This document shows positions 9,757 through 18,485 of a DNA stretch of 64,000 nucleotides, piece by piece. The stretch's first letter is position 1; every line of letters begins with the position of its first letter. The DNA is taken from positions 22,843 to 86,842 of the forward strand of contig CAWBTF010000030.1 of NCBI GenBank assembly GCA_963791595.1, given 5' to 3'. Under the pieces are notes generated by a model. The model did not search any database, was not told where the DNA came from, and saw only the letters and a list, made by a program, of their open reading frames with translations. This DNA is from JAEMQF01 sp963791595 (GTDB lineage: Bacteria > Pseudomonadota > Gammaproteobacteria > Burkholderiales > Burkholderiaceae_C). A program made the translations under genes and the position numbers.

Positions 9757-10650
9757 ATGCGCCTGCGCCGTGCCCTGTTGCTGTCGAGTCTTGTGTCTTT
9801 TGCCGGAGCCTCCCGGGCGCAACAAGCGCGCTCGCTGCGCGACCCTCTGCGTCTGGGCGTCGACCCGGCGCTGCACGCTTCCGGCCTGGCGCCTGCGCTG
9901 CAACGCGGCTTCGGGCGCGACACCGGCGTGGCCGTGAAGCTCGTCCCCGTGCCCGCGCTGCTCGCGCTGCAAGCGCTTGAGCGTGGCGAACTCGATGCCG
10001 TTCTCTGCAACGCGCCGCTCGAAGAAGCCGCGTTGGTCGCGCAGGGATTTGCGCATGACCGCAGCCCGGTCGCGGTGAGCGAGTTCGTGATCGTCGGCCC
10101 GGTGACGAAGCCGGCTCCGGTGAAGGCGGCGCCGGTCAAACCCGCCAAATCGGCGGGCCTGGACAAGAATTTGAAACCCAGCAAGCCAAGCGCCCCCGCC
10201 AAACCGCGCGACCCAGCCGGCCTGATGGGCACCAGCGGTGCCACCCACGCGCTGCAACGCTTGGGGGAAACGTCGGTCGGCGACGACACGATTCGCTTCT
10301 TGTCGGCGCACGACGGTTCTGGAACGCATGTCGCGGAACAGGCGCTCTGGCGCGCCGCGAAACTGGCGCCCGCAGCTGCCTGGTACCGCCATGCGCAAGC
10401 GCCGAACCAGCTGCTCGCGCAAGCGCGCCGCGAGCGAGCCTATGCGCTGGTGGAACGCGGCGTCTGGGCAGACCACGGCGGGGCGCCGCTCGACGTGTTG
10501 ATCCAGGGCGACCCGATCCTGCGCGTGCCAGTCCATGTGATGCAGGGCTTTCGCTCCAAACACGGCGCGGCCAAGCTGTTCACGACTTGGGTGACGGGCC
10601 CCAAGGGGCGAAGCGTCGTCGCCGCGCAGCGCGGTTATCGGCTGCCCTGA
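9757..10650 (+). CDS. Tungstate-type (TupA-like) ABC transporter binding protein with a basic linker insert
   Basis: 297 residues. ATG 9757 begins a signal peptide (MRLRRALLLSSLVSFAGASRA). The mature protein looks like the TupA/PBP-like family: DAVLCNAPLEEAALV, SEFVIVGP and a C-terminal end TWVTGPKGRSVVAAQRGY. In relatives VGP is followed almost at once by a DPAG-type segment. Here about 37 residues rich in Lys, Pro and Ala (residues about 116-152) come between VGP and RDPAG. No permease or ATPase gene is adjacent, so it is either an orphan component or serves another role. A hairpin follows the stop. Confidence 0.72.
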   Translation: MRLRRALLLSSLVSFAGASRAQQARSLRDPLRLGVDPALHASGLAPALQRGFGRDTGVAVKLVPVPALLALQALERGELDAVLCNAPLEEAALVAQGFAHDRSPVAVSEFVIVGPVTKPAPVKAAPVKPAKSAGLDKNLKPSKPSAPAKPRDPAGLMGTSGATHALQRLGETSVGDDTIRFLSAHDGSGTHVAEQALWRAAKLAPAAAWYRHAQAPNQLLAQARRERAYALVERGVWADHGGAPLDVLIQGDPILRVPVHVMQGFRSKHGAAKLFTTWVTGPKGRSVVAAQRGYRLP

Positions 10651-10657
10651 GATGCCA

Positions 10658-10675
10658 GGCGGCGAAGACGCCGCC
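10658..10675 (+). terminator. Hairpin downstream of the TupA-like gene
   Basis: GGCGGCG-AAGA-CGCCGCC, seven perfect pairs with a four-base loop, eight bases after the stop codon. No T-run follows, so termination is possible but not proven by sequence. Confidence 0.35.
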
Positions 10676-10816
10676 ACCCCCGAGCAAGATCGAGCTCCGG
10701 CGGTACGACGCGTGTGCCCGAGCCCGCGAGCGCTCCAAGCTACATTTGGCAGCGCCGACGCGGCGCGAGCTTCACGTTTGAGCTTGCGCGCAGCGCCACT
10801 TGCACCCACCCACCCC

Positions 10817-11659
10817 ATGCTGGCCTACCGTCACGCCTTTCACGCCGGCAACCATGCCGATGTGCTCAAGCACGTCGTGCTGTGCACCGTGCTGCGCCAC
10901 ATGAACGCCAAGCCCAAGCCCTACCGGCTGGTCGACACCCATGCAGGCGCCGGAGGCTACTCGCTGCAAGGCGACCATGCGCGCAAGAAGCGCGAGTTCG
11001 AACAAGGCATTGCGCGCCTGATGAAGCGCGACGACCTGCCGCCCGCGGTGGCCGACTACGTGGACCTGGTGCGCCAATTCAACCCCAGCGGCGAGCTGCA
11101 ACAGTACCCGGGCTCACCGGCCCTCGCCCAATTTCTGCTGCGCCCGATCGACCAGCATCGCCTGTTCGAGATGCACCCGACCGACCACCGCATCCTGGCG
11201 GCCTATCTGGCGGACGCCAGGAACGCCGAAGTCATGGACACCGACGGCTTCGAAGGCCTGAAGAGCCAGGTGCCGCCGTCGACGCGCCGCGCCGTTGTGT
11301 TGCTGGACCCGAGCTACGAAGGCCGTGCCGACTACGCACGTGTGCACGCCGCGCTGCGCGACGCGCTGACACGCTTTGCCGAAGGCGTCTACCTGGTCTG
11401 GTACCCGCAGGTCAGCAAACTCGAAGCCGCGCAATTGCCCAAGCGCCTGATCGCGCTCGCGCCCAAGGGCTGGTTGCACGCGAGCCTGACGGTGCAGCCG
11501 TCGAACGAACCCGGCTTCGGCCTGAACGGCAGCGGCATCGTGATCATCAACCCGCCGCATACGCTGCACGCACAACTGCAAGTCGTGCTGCCGTACCTGA
11601 CGCAGGTGCTCGGGCAGTACGCGGGCGCGCACCACTTGCTCGAACATCGCCCGGCCTGA
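10817..11659 (+). CDS. rlmJ: 23S rRNA (adenine(2030)-N6)-methyltransferase RlmJ
   Basis: 280 residues, the same length as E. coli RlmJ. It uses SAM to methylate N6 of A2030 in 23S rRNA. The start MLAYRHAFHAGNHADVLKH is characteristic. SAM is bound around DTHAGAGGYSL (residues about 40-50). The catalytic motif reads LLDPSYEG, a variant of the DPPY seen in many N6-adenine methyltransferases. ATG 10817 is chosen because it gives the conserved N-terminus; the upstream open frame is unlikely to be translated. Confidence 0.93.
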   Translation: MLAYRHAFHAGNHADVLKHVVLCTVLRHMNAKPKPYRLVDTHAGAGGYSLQGDHARKKREFEQGIARLMKRDDLPPAVADYVDLVRQFNPSGELQQYPGSPALAQFLLRPIDQHRLFEMHPTDHRILAAYLADARNAEVMDTDGFEGLKSQVPPSTRRAVVLLDPSYEGRADYARVHAALRDALTRFAEGVYLVWYPQVSKLEAAQLPKRLIALAPKGWLHASLTVQPSNEPGFGLNGSGIVIINPPHTLHAQLQVVLPYLTQVLGQYAGAHHLLEHRPA

Positions 11660-11670
11660 GGCCCCCCGCT

Positions 11671-12420
11671 TCAGCGCCGCGCCGACGCCGCACGCTTCAA
11701 GTCGCGAAACGCGACGAACAACCAGGAGCGCATGCCCACCACCAGCGTGTAGGGGCGCTTCTGGTCGGGCTCCAGGCGCTGGTCGGCCAGGTGCTGCTGC
11801 GCGAAGTCCTGGCCTATGCGCTGCAAGCGTTCGGCGAACGTCGTCGCCAGCCCCTTGCTGATCTGGCCGTGCACCAGCATCAGCATCTCGCCTTCGCCGT
11901 CGAAACCGCCGCTGTAATAGTCGGCAACCACATTCTTGCGAAAGTACTCCATCACGGGACCATTCGGGCGCCAGCGAAAACCCTTCGCCACATTGAGGCG
12001 GTAGCGGTTCAGTGGGCGCAGTTCGATGATGCTCAGGCGATCGAGCCGCGCCAGCAGGCCCACGCATTCGGCGTCGCTGAAGGTGTAGGTCGACACGATC
12101 TGCTCGAAGGTCCAATGGCTCAGGCAGCAGATCGCGGCGAGCAGCAATTTGCGGTCGCCGACGACGGCTTTTTCCTGCTCCAGCGTCAGCTCGCGGCGCA
12201 GCGGTTGCGCGTCGGCGACCTTGCGCGCGAGTTCGGCGAAATCCATCTTCAGCACGCGCAGCACCTCATCGATGCGCGACAGCGGCATGTCGGCTTTCGC
12301 GAAGACGCGCTTGATGCTCGACTCGGCCAGCCCCAGGTGCCCCGCCAGTTCGGCGTAAGTGATGCCTGCCGCTTTGAGTTCGGCTTTCAACGCGCTCACC
12401 AGGTCTTGGGTCGTGCTCAT
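11671..12420 (-). CDS. XRE-family transcriptional regulator
   Basis: 249 residues. A helix-turn-helix lies at residues 5-60 (SALKAELKAAGITYAELAGH, then LGLAESSIKRVFAK). The remaining 190 residues form a conserved domain with LLLAAICCLSHWTFEQI and FRWRPNGPVMEYFRKNV, probably for sensing or dimerisation, found in many Burkholderiales XRE regulators of unknown signal. ATG 12420 gives the conserved start; the long open frame upstream overlaps other genes and is ignored. It converges with rlmJ with 11 bases between the two stops. Targets are unknown. Confidence 0.83.
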   Translation of the reverse strand: MSTTQDLVSALKAELKAAGITYAELAGHLGLAESSIKRVFAKADMPLSRIDEVLRVLKMDFAELARKVADAQPLRRELTLEQEKAVVGDRKLLLAAICCLSHWTFEQIVSTYTFSDAECVGLLARLDRLSIIELRPLNRYRLNVAKGFRWRPNGPVMEYFRKNVVADYYSGGFDGEGEMLMLVHGQISKGLATTFAERLQRIGQDFAQQHLADQRLEPDQKRPYTLVVGMRSWLFVAFRDLKRAASARR

Positions 12421-12555
12421 CGTCGTGGCTCCGATCAGGTACCGCGAGACGATACCAGACGGCCGCGCGATGGCGACCCAGCGGGGAACGCTTGATACCC
12501 GACGCCAACGCCCTGACCATGCCCGCGTGTTCAACCACACCTCGAAGGCGGCCTC

Positions 12556-13125
12556 ATGCAAAACGTCTCGATCCGCCGCGACACGAAGGCCTGGACGATG
12601 CAATGCGGCACCACGCACGGCGCGCCGTACCGGCAGGGCCTCGGTGAGTTCTTTCTGGACGACCTGTACGAATACGAAGCCGCTGTGATGGTGCTGGTAC
12701 CCGAGGTGCAGGCGGCGCTGGTCGACACCCTGCGCGACAACCGGCGCATCGCCACGCTGCACACGCCCGCCTACAACATGCTCGCCTACCCATGGGCGAC
12801 GAGCTACCAGCAATCGAACCAATGGGCGATCGAGACGCTGGCGTTCAGCATCGAGGCTGGCGCGACCACGCACGAACGCGCGCAGGCGTGGCTGAAGCTC
12901 ATGGGCTACGAACCCACCACGCTGCAGCTCTCGGCGTTCACGCGCCTGGGCGCACGCGCCACGCAAGCCCACATCGCGTTCGACGACCACCCGAACCACA
13001 AGCGCTTCAGCGCCTGCATCGAAACCGTCACCGTCGACTCGGTGTTCGCCTGGCTGACGCGCAGCGCCTGGTGGCGGTGCCGATCTCGATCCGATGACTG
13101 CGCGCGGTGCGTCGCGAGTCGATAG
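12556..13125 (+). CDS. DUF2145-family protein, shortened (possible pseudogene)
   Basis: 189 residues that match the middle and end of DUF2145 proteins: GTTHGAPYRQGLGEFFLDD, PAYNMLAYPWATSYQQSNQW, and FDDHPNHKRF before the ETVTVDSV segment. Family members normally start with a signal peptide and some 60-80 further residues; no frame upstream supplies them before the divergent XRE gene. The last 19 residues (WWRCRSRSDD...) look out of frame: reading one frame over from about 13065 gives LVAVPISIR and a stop at 13097. The gene is therefore missing its front and may be shifted at its end. Function is unknown. Confidence 0.55.
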   Translation: MQNVSIRRDTKAWTMQCGTTHGAPYRQGLGEFFLDDLYEYEAAVMVLVPEVQAALVDTLRDNRRIATLHTPAYNMLAYPWATSYQQSNQWAIETLAFSIEAGATTHERAQAWLKLMGYEPTTLQLSAFTRLGARATQAHIAFDDHPNHKRFSACIETVTVDSVFAWLTRSAWWRCRSRSDDCARCVASR

Positions 13126-13134
13126 ACTGGGAAC

Positions 13135-13746
13135 ATGATCGAGTTCTTCTTCGACTGTTCCAGCCCGTGGACCTACCTCGCGTTCCACAACATCCAGCCG
13201 CTTGCCGCCGAGTTCGGCGCGCCCATTCGCTGGCGCCCGGTGCTGGTGGGCGGCATCTTCAATCAGGTGAACCCCAGCGTCTACGCGATGCGCGAGAACC
13301 CGGTGCCGCCCAAGCGCGACTACATGCTCAAAGACCTGCAGGACTGGGCGCGTGAAGCCGGCCTGCGCATCGTCTTTCCGCCGCAGGTGTTCCCGGTGAA
13401 CAGTGTGAAAGCGATGCGCGCCTGCATCGTGCTCGATGCGCAGAACAAGCTGGTTCCGTTTGCCACCGAAGTGTTCGAAGCCCACTGGGGCCGCAACGAA
13501 GACATCTCGCAGGACGCCGTGCTGGCCCAGGTCTGCGCGCGTGCCGGCGTCGACGCGGCGCCGCTGTTTGCGGCGATCGCGCAGCCCCAAATCAAGGAGC
13601 AACTCAGACTCAACACCGACGAGGTGATGCGCCGCGGTGGCTTCGGCTCGCCGACGATTTTCGTGAACGGCAACGACATGTATTTTGGGAACGACCGCCT
13701 GCCGCTGGTGCGGGCAGCGTTGGCGCGAGCGGGTCTTCGCGCCTGA
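13135..13746 (+). CDS. 2-hydroxychromene-2-carboxylate isomerase-like protein (DsbA family)
   Basis: 203 residues with the thioredoxin/DsbA fold of the HCCA isomerase and kappa-class GST group: FFDCSSPWTYLA at the N-terminus (the Ser before Pro is the usual glutathione-activating residue), FPVNSVKAMRAC near 85, and GGFGSPTIFVNGNDMYFGNDR near the end. True NahD acts in naphthalene breakdown, but most family members are general glutathione-dependent enzymes and no aromatic pathway is adjacent. ATG 13135 begins the conserved region. Confidence 0.82.
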   Translation: MIEFFFDCSSPWTYLAFHNIQPLAAEFGAPIRWRPVLVGGIFNQVNPSVYAMRENPVPPKRDYMLKDLQDWAREAGLRIVFPPQVFPVNSVKAMRACIVLDAQNKLVPFATEVFEAHWGRNEDISQDAVLAQVCARAGVDAAPLFAAIAQPQIKEQLRLNTDEVMRRGGFGSPTIFVNGNDMYFGNDRLPLVRAALARAGLRA

Positions 13747-13812
13747 CCGATCCTTCCGAGCGCCTTAGTTAGCTTGGCATGGCTTCGGCAAGCGCCAACG
13801 CGCCGGCGAGGC

Positions 13813-16800
13813 TCACGCCGCCGGACGGCGCTTGAAGAACCTCAGTGCCTGCTCGCGCGGCGCGCGAATCGGGGCGCCGTGTGCCGCGAGCGTGCGGTCG
13901 AGCGTGCGGCCGGTGTCGTCGGCCAGGGCCGCCTCGCGCGCCTGGCGCACCGCCAGCGCGCGCGCCTGCGCCGTGGCGTTGCCGCCAAATGCGAGGTGAT
14001 CGACGATGTGCAGCAGGTTCTCCTTGCCGCGCTCGTTGGTGCTGCCGTAACCCTTGATCAGCCGGCCGCTCGCGGCGATCTCGTGGCCAAGCGTTGCGTC
14101 TTCACGCGCACCGCGCTCGACCGCCGCGAGCCAGCGTTCGATCAATGCCTGTTCGACCGCAAAGCGCTGGCCGCGCCGACGCTGGCCATTGAGCGCCGCG
14201 AGCAGCTTCAGCGCCAGTGCACCGAGCACGGTGTGCGCGCCGACGCGCAGCGGCAGCGCCCACGGATCGAGGCCGCGCGCGACGCGCTTGCTGTCCCAGG
14301 CCTGCAAGCGCGTCGCAAGGGAGGCCGGCAGCAGCGCCGCGAACTCGGGGACGCCGGGCTTGAAGTGGTCGTAAACCTTGACGATCTCATCGTCGCGCGC
14401 GCTCACCTCGCGCTTCACGCGCTCCATACGCTTGCTGCTCAGCTTGAGCGAAGCGACATGCACGATGTCGTCAAACATCATCCACAGCGCGAGCCAGCGA
14501 GTGACCTCTTGCACCGTCGCGCCCGGCTTCGCGGCAGGCGCGCCGGAGTCGCGCTCCGGCGCGGCGATGCGCTCGATACGTGCCTCGTAGAGCTGGGCGT
14601 AGGCGTCATCCTGATAGTCGCGCAGGCGCGGCAGCGCAATCTCGCGCAGGTCGGGCGGCGCGAGCGCGGCGTCGACCAGCGCCTGCTGCGCGCGGCGCTG
14701 CGCGACAGCGTCGAACGCCAGCGCAAAGCCGCGCAGGCTCGATTGCACGCCCTTGCCGCCGGCGCGGATCGTTTCCTCGAAGATGGAGCGGGCAAACGGC
14801 AATACACCGCTCGCCGCGATCGCGCCGAACAGCACGGCGCTGATCGCGGCTTCGGACTCATGCGCGAGCCGCGGCATGTCGAGCAGCTCGACGCCGCGCG
14901 CGTGGCGCCCCAGCGTCGCGAGCAGCGCCGCGGTATCGGACCGGCCGTCGCCCATCTGCATCTTCTCGGCGACGGTGAGTGCACGCGCGGTGGAACTGAC
15001 GATCAAGGTGCGCGCCGCATCGGCCATGCCTGTGCCGACCTGGCGCACCGTTTCCAGCAGCTCGCTCGAGGCCAGCAAGTCGATCGCGCCGGGCACGGGG
15101 TTCAGGCTGAACACCGGCCGGCGCCTGGCGAGGGCAGAATCCGGCTCCGGATGAATTTCCACGTAATACGTGGTCGCGCCGGTGCGCTGCGCGACGCCGG
15201 GGATCGACGTGCTCTGCGCGCTGTGGCCGGCGCGTACCGCGGCCTCATACAGCCACTCGCTGAGCACGCCGCCGCCTTCGCCACCGAGTGCGGCGACGAG
15301 GATCGTGATGGGGCGGCCTGGTTCACCCTCACCCCGGCCCTCTCCCGCAAGCGGGAGAGGGTGAGAATGCGGCTCCCTCTCCACTATCCTCGGGGGAGAG
15401 GGTTGGGGTGAGAGGGCGGACGTGGGCAAGCCCACCGGGCGCAGCCAGGCGGTGACGGCTTCGCGCAGCCGCGCCACCAGCAGCTCTGCCCACGGTGGGT
15501 TGCGTACCACTTCAGCGCGATAGAAGCTCGGGCACAGCGTGGCGGCGTGTGCATTCGCGCCGCACAACCCGCAGCCGACGCAGCCGTCGATCACGGTCGC
15601 CACCGGGTCGACCCGCAACGGATCGGGGTTGTCTTTCAGCGTCAGCGTCGGGCAGCCCGACAGGCGGATGCATGCATGGTCGCCCGTGCACACGTCTTCA
15701 TCGACGCCGTACTTCACGCGCTCGACGCGTTCGCCGCGCTGCAAGCGCGCCGCCGTCCACGGCCGGATGCGGCGCTGCCGCTCCAGCTGGCATTCGCCTT
15801 CGGCAATGATGACTTTCAAGCCGTTGAACGGGCTCGTGAACGCCTCTTGCAGCGTGCGCCGCATCGCGTCGACGTCATAGGTGTGCACGGTGCGCATCCA
15901 GGTCACGCCCATGCCTTTCAGTGTGGTCTCGATCACCTGGTTCTTGTGCGCCAGGCTCTGGTGCAGGCTCGCGTCACGTTGTGCCTGGGCCTTCGCTTCA
16001 TCGTCCGGCGTGTTCAGGATGTCCTGCGTGCCGGTGGCCGACGTGTAGCCGTTCTTCATGATCATCAGCACCGCGTCGTCGCCGCTGAACAGGGCTGATT
16101 GAACGCCGGTGAGCAGGCCGTTGTGCCAGAAGCCGCCGTCGCCCATGATCGCGAGCGTGCGCCGTTGCAGCATCGGCGACACCCCGGCGCGGCTCGCCAG
16201 GCTCATGCCGTAACCGAGGATCGAGTGGCCCGAGCTGAACGGCTCGAACGTGGCGAGTGCGTGGCAGCCGATGTCGGCCGCCACGTGCACCGGGCCGACT
16301 GCGGCTTGCGCGAGTTTCAACGCGGCGAACACCGGCCGCTCCGGGCAACCGACGCAAAAACTCGGCGGGCGCGCGGGCAGCGGGCCGAGGGTCCTTTCCA
16401 CATCGGCGCGGCGCGCGGCGTTGCCGGCGAGCCAGGCGCGCGCGGCACTCAAGTCCACTCCCGGCAGGTGCTTGTCTGCAAAGGCGATCAGCCCTTGCGC
16501 GATCACTTCCACGGTGTATTCGCCCGCCGCGGGCAGCATGTCCTTGCCGTGCACGGGCGTTTGCACATCCAGGCGCCGCAACGCCTGCGCCAAGTCTTTT
16601 TCGATGTACTCCGGCGTGCCTTCCTCGACCACCAGCACGCCGCGCTTGCCCGCGCAGAACCCGCTCACTTCCTCGGGCACGAGCGGGTACGTGACGTTGA
16701 GCACGAGCAGCGGCAGCTCGCTCGTGCCGAAGGCATCGGCCAGCCCACACTGCTGCAACGCGCGGATCGTCGCGTTGTAGAGACCTCCTTGCACGATCAG

Positions 16801-17589
16801 GCCGACGTCGCTGCGCGACCCGTCGAAGCGCTCGTTCAAGCCGTGCTGCGCGATGTAAGCCTGAGCGGCCGGCAGGCGCTGGCTGATCTTGAGCTTCTCG
16901 TGGCGGAACGTCACGGGCGGATGGGCCAGCCGCATGTAGTCGAACGCGGCGGGCTCGGCGATCAGCTCGCGCGTTGAGAACCTCGGCGCCACGTTGTCCT
17001 TCGCGACGAAGGTGCCGCGCACATGGCAGGCGCGGATGCGCAGCTCCATCACCGCAGGCATGTTGCTCGCTTCGCTCAAACAGAAAGCGTGTTCGACAAG
17101 GCGCACCATGTTCGCCAGATCGGGACGCGGGTCGAACAGCGCCAGCGTGCTCTTCAGCGCATAGGCGTGGGTGCGCTCCTGGATCACGCTCGCGCCTTCG
17201 CCATAGTCTTCGCCGACGACGATCAGCGCCCCGCCCACGACACCGGGCGACGCGAGGTTCGACAACGCATCCGCCGCGACATTCGTGCCGACGATCGACT
17301 TCCACGTCACCGCGCCGCGCAGCGGGTAGTGGATCGACGCGCCGAGCATCGCCGCGGCCGACGCCTCGTTGGAACAAGCCTCGACGTGCACGCCCAACGT
17401 GTCGACATAGGGCTTGGCTTGCACCATCACGTCGAGCAGGTGCGACACCGGCGCGCCCTGGTAGCCACCGATGTAGGCCACACCCGATTGCAACAGCGCT
17501 TTCGTGATCGCGAGAATGCCCTCGCCGTGGAAGGTGGCGCCTGCGCCGAGCTTCAGTTGCTCGATCTGATCGGTGAATTGAACTTCCAT
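13813..17589 (-). CDS. Indolepyruvate ferredoxin oxidoreductase, single-chain (alpha-beta fused)
   Basis: 1258 residues. The enzyme oxidatively decarboxylates arylpyruvates to aryl-acetyl-CoA and passes electrons to ferredoxin. Domains in order: N-terminal pyrimidine-binding domain (GYQGAPVSHLLDVM, residue 40); a thiamine-diphosphate domain (CPERPVFAAL, then GDGGFWHNGLLTGVQSA near 490); a ferredoxin-like region (GCVGCGLCGANAHAATLC near 680); the gamma/beta domain starting at ITILVAALGGEGGGVLSEW near 765; and a C-terminal domain typical of the long form. Residues about 725-755 are encoded by a palindromic repeat. ATG 17589 is preferred to the start at 17631. No other phenylacetate genes lie nearby. 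Confidence 0.9.
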   Translation of the reverse strand: MEVQFTDQIEQLKLGAGATFHGEGILAITKALLQSGVAYIGGYQGAPVSHLLDVMVQAKPYVDTLGVHVEACSNEASAAAMLGASIHYPLRGAVTWKSIVGTNVAADALSNLASPGVVGGALIVVGEDYGEGASVIQERTHAYALKSTLALFDPRPDLANMVRLVEHAFCLSEASNMPAVMELRIRACHVRGTFVAKDNVAPRFSTRELIAEPAAFDYMRLAHPPVTFRHEKLKISQRLPAAQAYIAQHGLNERFDGSRSDVGLIVQGGLYNATIRALQQCGLADAFGTSELPLLVLNVTYPLVPEEVSGFCAGKRGVLVVEEGTPEYIEKDLAQALRRLDVQTPVHGKDMLPAAGEYTVEVIAQGLIAFADKHLPGVDLSAARAWLAGNAARRADVERTLGPLPARPPSFCVGCPERPVFAALKLAQAAVGPVHVAADIGCHALATFEPFSSGHSILGYGMSLASRAGVSPMLQRRTLAIMGDGGFWHNGLLTGVQSALFSGDDAVLMIMKNGYTSATGTQDILNTPDDEAKAQAQRDASLHQSLAHKNQVIETTLKGMGVTWMRTVHTYDVDAMRRTLQEAFTSPFNGLKVIIAEGECQLERQRRIRPWTAARLQRGERVERVKYGVDEDVCTGDHACIRLSGCPTLTLKDNPDPLRVDPVATVIDGCVGCGLCGANAHAATLCPSFYRAEVVRNPPWAELLVARLREAVTAWLRPVGLPTSALSPQPSPPRIVEREPHSHPLPLAGEGRGEGEPGRPITILVAALGGEGGGVLSEWLYEAAVRAGHSAQSTSIPGVAQRTGATTYYVEIHPEPDSALARRRPVFSLNPVPGAIDLLASSELLETVRQVGTGMADAARTLIVSSTARALTVAEKMQMGDGRSDTAALLATLGRHARGVELLDMPRLAHESEAAISAVLFGAIAASGVLPFARSIFEETIRAGGKGVQSSLRGFALAFDAVAQRRAQQALVDAALAPPDLREIALPRLRDYQDDAYAQLYEARIERIAAPERDSGAPAAKPGATVQEVTRWLALWMMFDDIVHVASLKLSSKRMERVKREVSARDDEIVKVYDHFKPGVPEFAALLPASLATRLQAWDSKRVARGLDPWALPLRVGAHTVLGALALKLLAALNGQRRRGQRFAVEQALIERWLAAVERGAREDATLGHEIAASGRLIKGYGSTNERGKENLLHIVDHLAFGGNATAQARALAVRQAREAALADDTGRTLDRTLAAHGAPIRAPREQALRFFKRRPAA
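15324..15415. repeat. Palindromic (REP-like) repeat inside the indolepyruvate oxidoreductase gene
   Basis: 15338-15361 is a perfect hairpin, CCCTCTCCCGC-AA-GCGGGAGAGGG. Around it, CCTCACCCCGGCCCTCTCCC (from 15327) is mirrored by GGGGAGAGGGTTGGGGTGAG (from 15393), giving a larger inverted repeat of about 90 bases. A second small stem pairs 15375-15382 with 15395-15402. On the coding strand it translates to PLPLAGEGRGEGE-type sequence, familiar from dispersed repeats read through by chance. It keeps the frame open and falls in the linker between the ferredoxin-like and gamma domains. Confidence 0.85.
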
Positions 17590-17737
17590 GGACCCATTGT
17601 GACGTGGCACCGTCGGCCCTTCGTCGGCCATTCGGGGCCAGGCACGAAACTCGCTCTGCCCCGGTCAAGGACAATCCCGTAGCCGCGAAGCCGCCGGAAT
17701 CGCGCAAGATCGCGGCTTCCAATCCAACCCGATTCCC

Positions 17738-18485
17738 ATGACCTGGTCCATTCTGGCGCGCGATGAAGACGGCCGCTTCGGTGTCGCGATCGCAAGCCGC
17801 TTCTTCGCCGTAGGCGCGCTGTGCGTGCACACGCGGCGCGGCGTGGGTGCGCTGTCCACCCAGGCGCTGATGAATCCGCTGTACGGGCCGCTCGGGAATG
17901 CAGTGGTTCGCCGAAGGCGCGGCGCCGAGCGGTGTGGTGGCACGCCTGACCCAGGCCGACGCCGGCCGTGCGCACCGCCAGGTGCATGTGCTCGACGCAA
18001 AAGGTGCATCCGCCGCGCACACGGGCAGCGAATGCGTCGGCTGGTGCGGCCATCTCGACGCTGAAGGTTTCAGCGTCGCCGGCAATATGCTCGTGGGCGA
18101 TGCGGTGATAGCGGCCACCGCTGCGGCCTACCGAGCATCGGCCGGCCAGCCCCTGGCCGAGCGCCTGATCGCCGCGATGGCAGCAGGGCAAGCCCAGGGC
18201 GGCGACAAGCGCGGCCAACAATCCGCCGCGTTGCGCATCCACGCCGAAGAAGACTACCCGGCGCTGGACATTCGCGTCGACGACCACGCAGAGCCGATTG
18301 AAGAGCTGCACCGCCTCTACCTGAAGAGCCTGGAGCGCTTTCAGCCCTTCATCGCCTGCCTGGCGGGCCGGCTCGACCCGGTGGGCCTGATCGACCGCGC
18401 CGCGATCGAAGAGACGGTGCTGCGATTTCAGGCGGCGCAAGCGGCACGCGGCGCGCCCGCCGAGCCCGAAAGCGCGCCCCGATGA
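17738..18485 (+). pseudogene. DUF1028-family protein, frameshifted
   Basis: The front (MTWSILARDEDGRFGVAIAS, then FFAVGALCVHTRRGVGA to NPLYGPLG) is in one frame. The rest (MQWFAEGAAPSG, then AHTGSECVGWCGH, GFSVAGNMLVG, GGDKRGQQSAALRI and LDIRVDDH) is one frame over, ending in TGA 18485. Dropping one G from GGG at 17894-17896 joins them as YGPLGMQWFAEGA with nothing lost. DUF1028 proteins have an Ntn-hydrolase-like fold and often sit beside peptide ABC importers. Here the stop overlaps the start of the first ATPase gene (ATGA), so it leads that operon. The single extra base may be a sequence error. Confidence 0.75.

Noticed and set aside
11671..13602. A 643-codon minus-strand frame covering the XRE gene, DUF2145 and isomerase regions
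   Set aside because: Only the last 249 codons encode protein-like sequence (the XRE regulator); the rest is antisense to two genes on the other strand.
13813..17589. The PLPLAGEGRGEGE-type segment as a functional protein motif
   Set aside because: It is the translation of a dispersed palindromic repeat, so it is reported as a repeat rather than a conserved motif.
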